Positions 1-11,229 of a stretch of 64,000 nt of DNA are shown here, piece after piece. The DNA comes from Gracilaria gracilis. Taxonomy: Eukaryota; Rhodophyta; Florideophyceae; Gracilariales; Gracilariaceae. The notes beneath the pieces were generated by a model. That model did no database searches and was not told the DNA's origin. It was given only the letters and a program-made list of their open reading frames with translations. The position numbers and the translations under genes are program-made. The stretch lies in assembly GCA_030374805.1 (NCBI GenBank), contig JARGSG010000189.1, forward strand, positions 682,001 through 746,000, given 5' to 3'. How positions within the stretch are numbered: the first letter of the stretch is position 1; every line of letters begins with the position of its first letter.

Positions 1-1640
1 TAAACTGATGTGAAATCTTGTCGGGGTCCGTCGAGATATTCTTTTTGACAGGATTGTTGTCCTCTGCAGAGGTGAGGCCTGTGTTCGCGATGTCCGCACG
101 CAATTGCGGGCTTGCAAACCCAGCGATTGGGGTATTCTGAACGACTCCGTCCTGGACAGAGCCGGTATGTACATTCACATCATCGGCGTTCCATGTATCA
201 CGCGTATCAGACGACGGTCGCAACACCGGAGCTTTCTTCGCGCCAAGGCGGTCATTCTCATCCTCCTCTTTAGGTGGACTGACAGGGGGTGAGATCACAT
301 CTTGTGGCGGTGTAAAAGGCGCTGTAAAGCGGAGGCAAATAAAAGGCCTCGAACGTGAAGGATCGGTTGTTGACGACGACAAAATCGTGATTTCTGACAA
401 TCCACGTGCGCGGTGGGGATCCCAAACTGGGTTGGTTGCCATATTCCCTTTTGGGAGGTCTTATCCCTGTTGAACTTCTTCTCTACGCTGCGTGGGTACT
501 TCTCTGACTGGGCCCTGTACAAAGCGGTTGCGGGAAAAACCCTCGTGGCGGTCATCAAATTCCAGTACAACTGTGTCTGGGCCCACAGAAATTATCTTAT
601 ATGGGCCATCCACCATTGGTGAGAGATTGTGACGCTTCCTTTTCTAGGGGTTATAATACCCTATCTTTACGAATACGAACAGTCCTTCCTCCAGCAAAGG
701 TAGTGGCCGGCGGATCCTGGCATCAAAGTTCCGCTTGGGCGGCGTTTTGTGCATTTGCAATTAATGACTTAGCAAATAGAACCATCGTTGCGAGCCACGT
801 TTTCCAACGGAGGTAATGGTCAACCGATGACGGGTGCTTCTCCAGTGTCGAGTGTGATTCAATCGCTACAGGCGGCGGTGTACGTTGACAATACCACTTC
901 AAATGGTGATAAACCAGTAATTCTGTGTACTTGGGTGTTGTACGCGTAAGTTACAGTATCCGTATACAGGTCCCATGGTTTGGGGTGTTCAACAGTATAC
1001 GCACGGAGTGCGGCTAACAAGCTTTGGTTGAACCGTTCCACTTGTCCATTACATCAGAGATGGTATGTCGTTGTGAACAAATTATTCACACCGAGTATTC
1101 TACAGATATCCTGGAAGAATCGCGCAACCAACTTGGGGGCCATTATCTCAAAGAAGACTAACCGGACGACCGTAGACGAGTGCCCAATGTTGGGCAAATG
1201 CTTTAGCCACTTTTCGTGCGTTAATCTTTTCATCGGTACAGTCCGGACGAGTTTAGAGAACCCATCCGTAATGAAGAGCAGATATTTATTCCCACGGAAA
1301 GTCCGGACCACCTCTCCGAGTAAATCGGTGGCAACAAATTCAAGGCGGTCTCGTGCCGGGAACAATATTAATTTCTTCGCATGACGGCGGAGTTTAACTC
1401 GTTCAAGAGCATTTTCCGTACACGTCCTGGCGGTTGAGTGGAAATCCAGGGCTACTTCAGGCCAGTAGAAGTACCGACGCAGTGTCGTGTACAACTTCCT
1501 AGCACCAGAGTGAGCAGCCGCTTTCAAAAAGTGAGAGAGATGCAGCACTCTCGACTGCGACAAGTGGGGTACCACTATTTGTGGGGACGGCTTAACAGTC
1601 CTAACCAAGTAACCTTGATTGTTGACTGTGTAATATCTAA
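1..1640 (-). mobile_element. Ty3/gypsy pol relic (integrase end), cut by window edge
   Basis: The minus strand encodes the 3' part of a Ty3/gypsy pol. A decayed zinc-binding (HHCC-type) region lies near 1400-1600, followed by an rve integrase core down to about 860. The phrases LEFVATDLLG, FITDGFSKL and MERFNQSLL match the integrase of the nearly whole element at 8393-19898 (LEFVAIDLLG, VITDRFSKL, VERFNRTLV), so it is a diverged relative. It is clearly broken, with several breaks, and much older than the intact-looking element. The part between 1 and about 850 should be the integrase tail but is too decayed to assign. No LTR could be defined and the left end is outside the window. Confidence 0.8.
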
Positions 1641-3388
1641 TTAAATTGGAAGAGAGCAGGCGATTGATAACACGTTCTTATCGGTCACCTGCGCTCTAGC
1701 CAGATTGTTTCTGAGTCCACACCCGACTCTGCAGTCGGAAAGCCAGTTTCTCACTGACCAATCCAGAGAAGTATGGGATTTCGACTACTAGTTCGGGAGA
1801 CCAATTTGTGGGGCAAACCCCTAGCAGAGAGAAGACACACGAAGGTGTTTGGGGCCTTCCTCTAGAGAGGGTAGCGCGGCAAAACACAGCCACCTGTGGT
1901 GAGTGAGCTAGCCGGGTGTAAGACCTGGAATTACCGTCTCAACGAGCGAACAGGCGTAGAAACCAAGAAGTCGGATCTATACGGCAAAGAAGTCGGTGAG
2001 GACGTCACAGAAGTGGGACGGATGCACACTGTAGTGTGGAAACGAATCGCGACTGGCAAGGCCACAATCAATGCCAAAGCAGGACAAAAAGTGCAACACC
2101 GGTACGCGGGGGGAGCAATACCTCCACAATACTGGCGAAGAACACAAACACAAACGTGGTTAGAAGAACACACCGACGGTGGACGTGCTGGAAGCTCCAC
2201 GAAGTGGGGTGACTAGTCTTGCGCAAGGAGTCGGCTCTCCGCGAGGAGTGTGCCGAGTAGTAGGGGTTCCTGATTCAGAGCCTGACACTCGCTTGTTAGC
2301 ATTTACTTCACCGGGATGGCCCGAGATCACTAAGTTGTATAATATGGCCTCGGCCATCCCACTGTAAGGTAGTGCACTAAATAAAGTAAATTATACCTAG
2401 AAATTCCCCTACGAAGGGTGTCCCGCACAAGCATACGTGTATTATTTGTACTCATCGTACCAAGGGTGCCAAAGTCCAGCTTAGATGCCATAATCCTGTA
2501 CAAAGGGACCAATATCTACCTATATAAAGAGCCAGGTGCTACCCTCACTGATAGGGTATATATGACCCCTGAAAACAGCGAAGTACCTCGAATGGGTTCC
2601 TATACAGCTCTTTGGTTGACCTAATGTTCTGCTCGCACGATAGCTACATTTGTTGATGTGCAATGCGCTCTTGGAGGATGTTTTGGTACTTTGTTGTTTT
2701 TCCGACTTGTCGGCAGATGCAGTATATGCCTAACCGTTCTCCTACTAATCCGTCGGAACGTTTTTAATTCGTCTTTTTAAAGCGAACTAGATCAAAGTCG
2801 AATTCTGCACAAACCGTCTTCTTCAGCCTGTAGACCTCCTAAGCTACATCGTCTTGCGACAAAAGTTATGACGCAAAGACCCTGAAACCTTCTGCTCTGC
2901 AGACAAAGACCGCATGAAACTTCGCACGAAAAAAACAAAGAACTCATATGAGGACCTCTCCTCTTTATGGAGCAGCAATAGGAGTGAGTGTAATTGCGCT
3001 CGAAAAGAAGAAAGGTTCGGATGCCCCCGACCGCAAATACCCGCAACTCCTAGCTTCAGCCAGATCAATTCTTACGTTTGAGGATACCGCAGAGATTTCT
3101 AAGCCGCTCGATCGCCACTGCACAAAAACCCCTTGCGCCCAAGCACCACCACAGGTACTATCCAACGACTCAGAAACACTCAGACCATCATTGAAAGCCA
3201 ATGACACTTACAATTCAAGACAAAACCCGTGAAACCGTCAGAACTCACACAATTTGAAGCTCACAAAGGCCAAATCTTGCGAGCCAGAGAGACTCCAACT
3301 AATACATAAGCACAAGCGGAAGGAATAAATCAAACTACTGTGCTTCATATTCCAAGCAGATCAACCTCCCCGCCAACCGATTGCGACA
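1641..3388. other. No gene recognised; flanks of two transposon relics
   Basis: I see no supported gene here. The left part may be residual retroelement sequence. The right part probably contains the 5' end of the pogo-type transposon whose coding region starts at 3389. A TATA-like stretch (TATATAAAGAG) lies near 2520, but I could not attach it to a transcript or an LTR. No terminal inverted repeat could be paired by eye. Confidence 0.4.
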
Positions 3389-5079
3389 ATGTCTGACAAA
3401 ATGGACCTCCCTGACCTGCGTTGGCTTCTGCAGAAAGCTCTTTTTGACAGGTTTGCGCATCAAAAGACGTTTGAGAATCTTTCTCGGACGTACGGTTTCC
3501 CTGAACATCGCATCAGGCGTTGGTATAACACTTGGCGCGAAACCTTTCCATCCCCTGCGGCTACCAGGACATTGATGTTCCTCTATGTGACCCCGGGCGT
3601 CCCACTGCGCTGAACGTGGTAGAGGAGCAGAGAGTTGTTGAATGTGTGTAGTACTTCACATCCCAGAATACGCCGTTGACGAAAGTTGGTCTCTGTGATT
3701 TGCTTCAAACGCTTGTTTCGTCGTTAAATGAAGGAAGGCGCCAGAACACTGGTTTCGTCAACAATCGGCCGTCCATTGGGTGGCTGACGAAATTTTTAAT
3801 GCGTAATGATCTTAAGTTCCTGCAGGTACGAATTGTGGAGAAGCAGCGCACCGAAATTACTCCAGACAAAATAGCCCTTCACTTTGCTCTAATAAAGAGC
3901 CTCATTGGTAGATTTCACATTGTTGGCCAGCGGCGAATCTTTAACGTTGATGAATCGAGAGTGTCAGTTAACAAGGTTCTTGGTCGCAGTGTTCGAAAGG
4001 GAATTGGTAGTAAGGATTCGGTGCTCATTCGGAAAAACTGCAGGATAAAGGGAGCGAATGACCGTTTGACGATAATGCCGGTTGTGTCTGTCGACGGACA
4101 AGTATGGAAGCCTGCCATCGTTTTCTGGGGCAAGCGTTCCCACTACAGGTTTGTGAATGGCAGTTTGCAAACCCTCTATGACTTTCTCCCGCTATGTTAT
4201 TTGCACCAGCGAGAGATTCCGGGCGTTGATAGTGCGATTTTCAACGACTGGGCGCACCACTTCGTTGCAGAGACCAAAGATTTGCGAGCTGGAAACAAGC
4301 ATCTGCTTCTGATTCTGGATGGGTATCGCGGACACGTGCAGTACATTACATTGAACTTCTTGAAGGAGAACCGTGTAATTGTGTTGGCATTACCTTCGCA
4401 CACCAGTCACATTCTGCAGCCTTTATATGTCGGTGTATTCAGCTCTTATAAGTCCTATTTTCAACGCGAGGTTCACCGCATGTCCCGCTCCCGGTCGGTG
4501 ATTGACGTGTTTGATGTTGCCTATTGCATTTCGGTGGCTATGTTTGAGTCCTTAGTGTTTTCAAACATAAGAAGTGGGTTTTCAAAGATTGGAAATTGGG
4601 TCCATGACAACGGCTGCCCGGATCATATGCGTTTAGGACAATGTGTCTTTCTGGAAAACAAACAAGAGGAAGATCCCATGACGATACAGAGTCTTTTCGA
4701 CTTGTTTCTACGAGACACTCGTTCGCTCGTGCAGGAATCAGAAGTTGATGACAGTGGTACGGTCAAGGTGGCGACGGAGTTTGGGAGACACTTGACGGCG
4801 GAAAGTGTGCTACAAGCTTTGAGAGCTCGCACAAATGAATCACGCTGCTTTGAAAGCGCATCCGATTTGAGGCGCCTTGTTGAGTTAGCACCAAGGCGTG
4901 AGACCTTGTTTGAACACTTGCGGCAGACTCGCGTCCAACGGAGGCAGACTTCAGCTTCCCGAGCAGCTCGAAAAAGCGCCGTCGACGCGATAATGAAGCT
5001 GCGAAGCACCGAAAACATTGTGGTGCGGGACAATATCCCGGTTCCTTGGAGTGTTCCTGGTATTGTTTGGGATACTTGA
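3389..5079 (+). pseudogene. pogo/Tigger-like DDE transposase, inactivated
   Basis: This is a Tc1/mariner-superfamily pogo-type transposase (DDE_1 nuclease). An N-terminal helix-turn-helix region (from MSDKMDLPDL, 3389-3575) leads into GRPTALN, the usual linker before the CENP-B-like DNA-binding half. The nuclease core follows, with the first Asp in FNVDES (about 3943), the second in LILDGYRGH (about 4317) and the LPSHTSHILQPL block near 4390. Three defects are visible. There is a one-base frame change around 3560-3580 and an in-frame TAG near 3648. In the block that normally reads QPLDVGVF the third acidic residue is Tyr (QPLYVGVF). The C-terminal tail (about 4680-5079) is basic and family-typical. 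Plain DNA transposon; I could not pair terminal inverted repeats. Confidence 0.85.
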
Positions 5080-6489
5080 GACTGATGAGTCCGGACGAAG
5101 CATGTATGCAGTTTGGTATTGCGTATGAAGACCGATATATTTAAGTTATATGCGTTTGCGTGGTGTTTTCGAGTTGTGATCTAAGTCCTACCCGCAGCTC
5201 TTTCAGAACAGCGAGAGAACACAAGTTTCACGGTCATTAAAGATGAGACTTTGAATCTTCTTCTGAGATAAAGATCATTTAATTGGCATTAAACATGACT
5301 TGAGTTGTAGGTGTTGCAAAATCGTTGTTCGCTTTTCCCTCTTTTTCCGACACATTCGTGGTAGAACAGTTACATACTTTTACCACTGCTGTGGACTGGA
5401 AACGTCAGAAATGATGAGCCATGGAGGTTGGCACAGCATTGCTGGTACGTTTTGCTACATTTTATGCATTTTAGATACTTATTATGCTTTAGCCATACAG
5501 TACGGGAGATTACTGCTCACAATATAGTGCCGGGGCGCTAAGGCCCTCCCACCTAGTAAATTTTCCCAATCAGGGTTTGTTCTAGACTTATGTATTTTCG
5601 TCCGTACTGTACTTCTCCTCGAAGGGATACGCAGTTGCTAGTAGGGTGTCTACGTACCCTGCATCACCTAAGTCAACCCATTGCTGGGTGTTTGTATATA
5701 CCAACTAATGTCGTGCTCGTTCTTTTCTAAGGAGGTATTTGGCGTTGCCGTTTCTGTTCGTCACTCTCGTGACTTTCTCGTTTTTTTTCTTTTGAGTTAT
5801 TTTACGTGACTGGCGAATTGTGGAGATATAGCGTCGCACCTGCTACACTGTAGAAACTCTGCTTCGTTGGAAGATAACACACACGCTGGTCACGAAGGGT
5901 ACCTTCTTTTTTTACCTTCCTACAATTTTTTTGAAACACTAACCTTAACCGAAAACCTTATATAGATGTTTCATATTTTGGAGGGCTCTAATCTTGAAGT
6001 TTCCTTATGAGAGAAGGATTTGGAGGTTTTCTGGTGCTTTTTCGTTGGCGGACATTGACTACAACATTGTTTTTAGACGTGGAGTCGTCTCATTGCTGAG
6101 AAGGCTCTGCTGCTGGGTTTGCCTCATGAGAGAAAGGAAGATCCGGACGTTCTTTTGTTTTCTCTTGCCGGCGGGGATGCTACTTCATTTGTATCTATCG
6201 GTTTTATTTTACTATTTTTCCGCTTGGCATCCCCAAATTGCTTAAGAGGGTTGATTTGTTCTTGATTCAAGTAATTAAATATAGTTAATTTTATTTCACA
6301 AGAAATATTTCAAGATTCAGTAATTTGTGTCGTAATGCCCCTAGGGAGACGCGGGAAAGAAGAAAACCTTGCATTTTCTACTTATGGTATTATATTCGAA
6401 GAACCTATTGTAAGAATAGTATTTAAAGAATACCCATATTTTGGTTTACTTGCAACATCTCCTCGTTCATTTTATACGTAGTACACACT
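5080..6489. other. No gene recognised
   Basis: AT-rich sequence with only short, unsupported reading frames. The first few hundred bases are probably the 3' end of the pogo-type transposon. I see no RNA gene, LTR or repeat copy that recurs elsewhere in the window. Confidence 0.4.
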
Positions 6490-7369
6490 TCAGTAAAGTT
6501 TTGTCAAGATTTGACTTACTTCAACACAAACAATCTCCTCTTTTCTGTAATAGTCATCATCCGGAGCCTTAAGGTCTACATAGAAGACTTTAGTTCGGTC
6601 TGGGAATGTCAATATGTGCTTCCCGAGAACATGATATTCCACACTGAATGGCAATCGGATGTTACAGAACGATGTAACCTTATGCTTCGCAGATGGCCGC
6701 AGGCATTTCAATGCTTTCTGAAACCCACCAATCTTAGGGTGATAATCCTCCATAGACTCAAACTGTTTCGAAAGCCACAATTTGTGCATTAATACCACAT
6801 TGGTCATCGGCTCAGGCCAGAATATTGTAATCTGGAAGTCCATACCATCATTGATCACACAACTACTGATATGCTTTCTATATGTATCAGATGGTAGATT
6901 GACGGCTAGCGTCAAACGCTTATTAGTTGAAACAGCGTCTTCCCATTCCGATATCAACACAAGTGGATAGAACTGTCCTTCTTCAACAAGTAAAGTGCCT
7001 TCGTCACCCGGCGTATCCTTTCCATTTGCTTCGCAATCATCATCATCTACCTCAGGGGTGACGTCTGGGTTATGCTCGGATGTTTGCTGGTTGAGTAAAT
7101 CTAAATCTTTTCTGTTAATTCTCAGCCTTCTGTATATTCTTCAACGAAACAAACTGTAACTTACTTGATGCTTCATTTTTTTCAATACGAATCTTATGAA
7201 ACTTGTTCTTAAAAGTTTCAAAACGAAACGGTTCGAAAATTGGATCTCGGTTGTACACTTCCAATGCGGTTTTGCTACCAAGCAGCTCGCCAGTGTCGAA
7301 CATAGCTTTAAGGCGTTTAACTGCGGCAGAGTTTTCGGTAAGGCGGGGCCGGCGTTCTGAAGGAGGCAT
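6490..7369 (-). CDS. Uncharacterised two-part gene, possibly of a multicopy algal family
   Basis: The minus strand begins with ATG at 7369 (MPPSERRPRLTEN). It encodes a short basic segment with the pattern LKAMFDTGELLGSK..VYNRDPIFEPFRFETFKNKFHKIR. A second open segment in another frame continues through an acidic stretch (PEVDDDDCE) into PLVLISEWED..., LPSDTYRKHI and IFWPEPMTNVVLMHKLW, ending at 6490. A consensus donor, GTAAGT, begins at 7164 and a candidate acceptor lies about 50 nt on. The phase does not join cleanly with that donor, so either a weaker donor is used or the copy carries a frameshift. I recall similar two-module proteins in many copies in algal and stramenopile genomes but cannot name a domain. 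Function unknown; possibly transposon-associated. Confidence 0.45.
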
Positions 7370-8392
7370 TTCAGATGTAATCTTTTGCGCAAGCTACATG
7401 TGATCTCACTTTCTGAGATCAGAGGCCTTTACGTACCGGACAAAAATCTTCTTTTCGTACTAGATCACCGCTAGAAACCATATCAATTATGAAAGTAGTT
7501 CTTGTCAGGTGCCATAAAACATACAACCAGTAAGGTAGAAGCTTTCTAAGATTAGATACCTGTGGCAAATTCAACTCTGCAACATACTATATCGCTTAGG
7601 ACTTCTCCGTCAACTGTTCTTTCTGAAGTAGTACACAAATTCAGAGAAAGAACATACCTGCACTTAGACGTACTCCTGTTTCCATTGGATCTCCTGCAAT
7701 CTTTCTTTGTCAGGTTATGTAAGACTTTCATCTCAACGGGAGAATAATTACATATGTTACTAAAAATGGTATTTCTCTTCGGGGTTAAGATATATCAACA
7801 TATTCTTTTACTGGAGGTGTTTATAAAAGACAGAACTTAAAACTACTTGTTACTCGCACCGAAGTACTTCGTTTGCTTTTCACACATCAAATTCATTGAT
7901 CTGTACCTAATGAGTACTGTACGGCCCTCATATATCTAAGATCAACTTATGGGTCCACTATTATTGACCCAACTTCTGATTTCTGCGTCAATTTGCGGTA
8001 AAGTTTAGAACGTAGCTCTTTCATCATTGCAAAACCATCAAACATTTTTGTGCAATTTTTCTAGAAACCTAATACCAAACGTATATTCTATCAAAATCTA
8101 TACATCTTTACTGCAGCTGATGATGGGTGATAGGATATACTTTGAGTATACTTTGATCAGTAAGCATAGTTTTAGAGACGTATATGGTACAAGTGGGTTT
8201 GTGAATTGTTCTCTACCTCGTAGCGTTACAGCGTGACTCATAATGATTTAATGTTCAACTTATTTATACGCAACTTACGTAGAATAGAACCATGTCTTCC
8301 AAGATTTCTTGTAGGGTTGACTCCAGGAATGAACCATATTTTTTATCCAACGTGTGTATACGTCCTACATTCGGCAAACAAATTCAAGCCCT
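7370..8392. other. No gene recognised; left flank of LTR element
   Basis: AT-rich sequence without a supported gene. Its last five bases, GCCCT (8388-8392), are the left copy of the target-site duplication of the element at 8393-19898, so this stretch was continuous with 19904 onward before insertion. Confidence 0.5.
8388..8392. repeat. Target-site duplication, left copy
   Basis: GCCCT immediately precedes the TG of the 5' LTR. The identical GCCCT follows the CA of the 3' LTR at 19899-19903. A 5-bp duplication is the usual size for Ty3/gypsy integration and shows that both LTRs belong to one insertion. Confidence 0.9.
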
Positions 8393-8900
8393 TGTAGTAC
8401 AATGAGACCTCAATGGGTTGGTGCCACGTGGGCCTACTGGTGCGCCTTGCTGGCTGCACTGTACCCAATTGGTATTCTGTATTTTATAATTTCTAATTTC
8501 TAATTTATAGTCTAGGATAGTTTAGCATTGCTGGCCCATGACAGTAGGTCATGGGCACAGCCGATGACGTCATGCCCGCAGGGGAGATCGGCGTCGGTGC
8601 ACCTTGTATATATTGTGGTGCACCTCGCCTTCCTCCTCGGGTATTGTAAAGTGAGGCACCACTAGGGCAGTAACTATACCATCTTGGTCACTTGCTACTC
8701 TATTACTATTCAGGTTTTACCGCGCGTCGACGTCTACTACCGTACACCTACACGGTCTAGACTAGTTGCCCCGCCGTTTGCCCCTGCGGGTTTCAGGTGC
8801 CCTACTACCATATTGGTTGTGTGTTTTTCCCCTTTAGGTTGAGCCCTCGCGCGCTCCCTCTACCAGGCGGACCCCACACCTTATCGGTATTTGTACGACA
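8393..8900 (+). repeat. 5' LTR (508 bp)
   Basis: It begins TGTAGTAC and ends GTACGACA (TG..CA) and matches 19391-19898 at all but one position (a C/G difference near the left end). Within U3 are a bZIP/CRE-type palindrome, GATGACGTCATG (about 8562-8573), a short inverted repeat around GCCCATGAC..GTCATGGGC just before it, and a TATA-like TTGTATATATTG near 8606. These fit a Pol II promoter, but the transcription start is not determinable here. Confidence 0.95.
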
Positions 8901-8903
8901 TTT

Positions 8904-8916
8904 TGGTCTCCCGACC
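8904..8916 (+). other. Primer binding site (minus-strand priming)
   Basis: TGGTCTCCCGACC lies three bases after the 5' LTR. Its reverse complement ends in ..GAGACCA, the CCA end expected of a tRNA. I did not identify which tRNA. Confidence 0.7.
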
Positions 8917-9038
8917 TAGAAGTTTCTTGGTTTTTGTCGTACCTTTACTGGTGAACAGAAGACATTCGAAAGGATTCTGGAAGTTCACACACCTATTTGG
9001 TTTCGTAGGAATACTGGCGAAGCAATTGGATACCACTA

Positions 9039-11048
9039 TTGGTCATTATGGAAAGACCTAAAAGGATTACTCGTGGCTCTAGCGCGCCACCTAGCCACAA
9101 GGGTTCTGCTGCGGCTTCGGCCGCTAAACCCATTCTGGATAATCCCGAGGAGTTGCTTCGGCAACCTCGGGCCGGAACCTCAAAGGATACGGGCACTCAG
9201 CCACCGTTGGCTCCTGAACCTAACAAGGATTTGCCGACAACGGTTGAGGACCTTTGGCCCCAATTGGAAGATCGAGCGAAAGCTCTTTTTACCGCTACGG
9301 TTAATGAAGCTATGACCTCAATGGACATGGACGCCGTTACCCGCTTGGTGGTTGATCGAGCCGTGCACGAGCTCTCTCAACGCACACCTAAATTGGTTGA
9401 AACATACCTCTTAACGGGTGCCCGGGATCATATCTACCGAGTGGTTCAAGACCTTTGGGTTTCTGAAGGAATGGCGGAAGCCAAAACCCCTGGGGTGAAT
9501 GTGGTTACTCGCATACCACAAGGAATACCTGCCGGTTCTTCCGCACCAATCAAGCCAATTCCGGCCGACAGTACGTACCTACAAGGTTTAAGGCAAGGTC
9601 AAGAGGGCAATATAGAGATGAGCCCTCGAGACGTGTACTTGCCACCCATTGGAGGTAACGTTCGAAAGGACACCAAGGCTGGTGGACCTGAGGACGATTC
9701 GTCTGACCCAGATGAGGGGCGACGAAGAAGAAACCGCAAGGGTAAAGAAAGGAGGAGGAAAAAGGGAAAGAATCGCGGCTACGACTCTGACCCCGATTCC
9801 TCGAGCTCCGATACCGATACTGGTTCATCGTCGGATGATGACCGTAAAGGTAGACGCCAGAAGAGATCGAACAGGTTGGCGAAGAAGTCGTCAAAGAGAA
9901 ACCGGAAAGGTAAGAAGAAACGGTACGAGTCGTCCGACTCGGATTCGGACACCGATACAACCCTAGAGGTGCGTCAGCCGCTGAACGATATGTTCACCAA
10001 AGCGGTTGATTATAGGTCATATCGGTTGAGAAACCGATCCTCTGCTTACACCCAAGAGGTTGCGCAGAAGATCACCAAGCACCATAAGAAGCTCAGCTTC
10101 CAGATGGGTGATACTACCTTCACAGGTGATGATCCCATTGCGGTAATTGAGTTTCTACAGAAGTTCAAGATTGCATGTGACCAAAATGGTTTTTCCGAAG
10201 GTGCTGCCATGTGGTTATTCCAGTTTTACCTTAAAGGTCAAGCTTACCACTTGCTGCAAGGTAGGCTCCGTGGAAATACCCTGGGGGTTGATGAAGAGGG
10301 GACAGAGATGTTAGAGACGTACCCAGAAGTGGTTAATTTCATGTTGGAAACTTACGCTACCGATGAGGTTATCCAGGAAGGTTACGCTGAGGTGCAGGCA
10401 TATCGCCAACGCTCTAGCCAAACCGAAATGGAATTCTCGTTGGGCCTTTGGAATCTGGCCACCCGATGCGGTAATGTCTTTACCACTACTAGGTTGAAGT
10501 CGCTCTTTGCCGACAATGTTGACAAAGCGATCCGTTCGCAGGTACGCAATTAACTGGCGAACAACCGTAAGGTGGACTATAATGGACTTGCCCGTTATGC
10601 CCAGGGACTAGGTGACACTCTCCGTCACGGAAAGAAGCCGTCGGCGTCCCATACCTCAAAGGATAAACCGAAACGGTCAGTATTGGAGCTAGAAGAAAGC
10701 ACTACCTCAGAGGGAGATTCGCTCATTCGCGTACCAACAGGAATGGCTGTTCATCTCGTGACTGCGCCGCAGGCTCAGTCACGAGCCACCTCCATTGGTA
10801 ATTGGTCGTCGACATTACCACCAGCTTCGGTAAGGTCGCCACCAAGTGCGGCGAGCACTCAACAAACCTCAACGGGTGGTTCGCAAGCATCTTCATATGC
10901 TACAGCACCAACCAATCCGGTTACCCGACCTACCTCTATGGCAATGCGTGATCCCCAGACAGGTGGATTAGTTTGCTGGCTCTGTTTGTCGCCAGACCAT
11001 CTGGCGAACAGATGTGACAAATACCCCCAGGGGTGCGCGAACATCTGA
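9039..11048 (+). other. gag region of the LTR element
   Basis: The polyprotein-like region starts at ATG 9039 (MVIMERPKR). A helical N-terminal half is followed by a strongly charged Lys/Arg and Ser/Asp-rich stretch (about 9710-9960, SSDSDTDT type), then a capsid-like helical part (about 10080-10550, with the retrotransposon-gag pattern FLQKFKIAC...WLFQFYLKGQAYHLL). A CCHC zinc knuckle of form C-x2-C-x4-H-x4-C (CWLCLSPDHLANRC) lies near 10975-11020. Relic coding region; not fully open. Confidence 0.8.
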
Positions 11049-11229
11049 TCAGTGCCAGGCAGCAAAACCACCGTAACCTATATGGATCTGGAAAGAGGGT
11101 ACAAGCTCAACCATCACCATCTCAGGTTCATCTCGTCGAGGAAACACCAATCTTGGAGAAGGACAGTCCCGCTCAGGAGGAGCAGGAAAACACCGAACGG
11201 TTAGCGTAGGGGCCACCCCTGACCGTGAA

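Noticed and set aside
5082-5101. CTGATGAGTCCGGACGAAGC resembles a hammerhead ribozyme core
   Set aside because: Stem II would have only two pairs or no loop, the position after GAA is G where the core needs A, stem III (GCAT/ATGC) has a 2-nt loop, and no stem I partner for the sequence before CTGATGA is present downstream.
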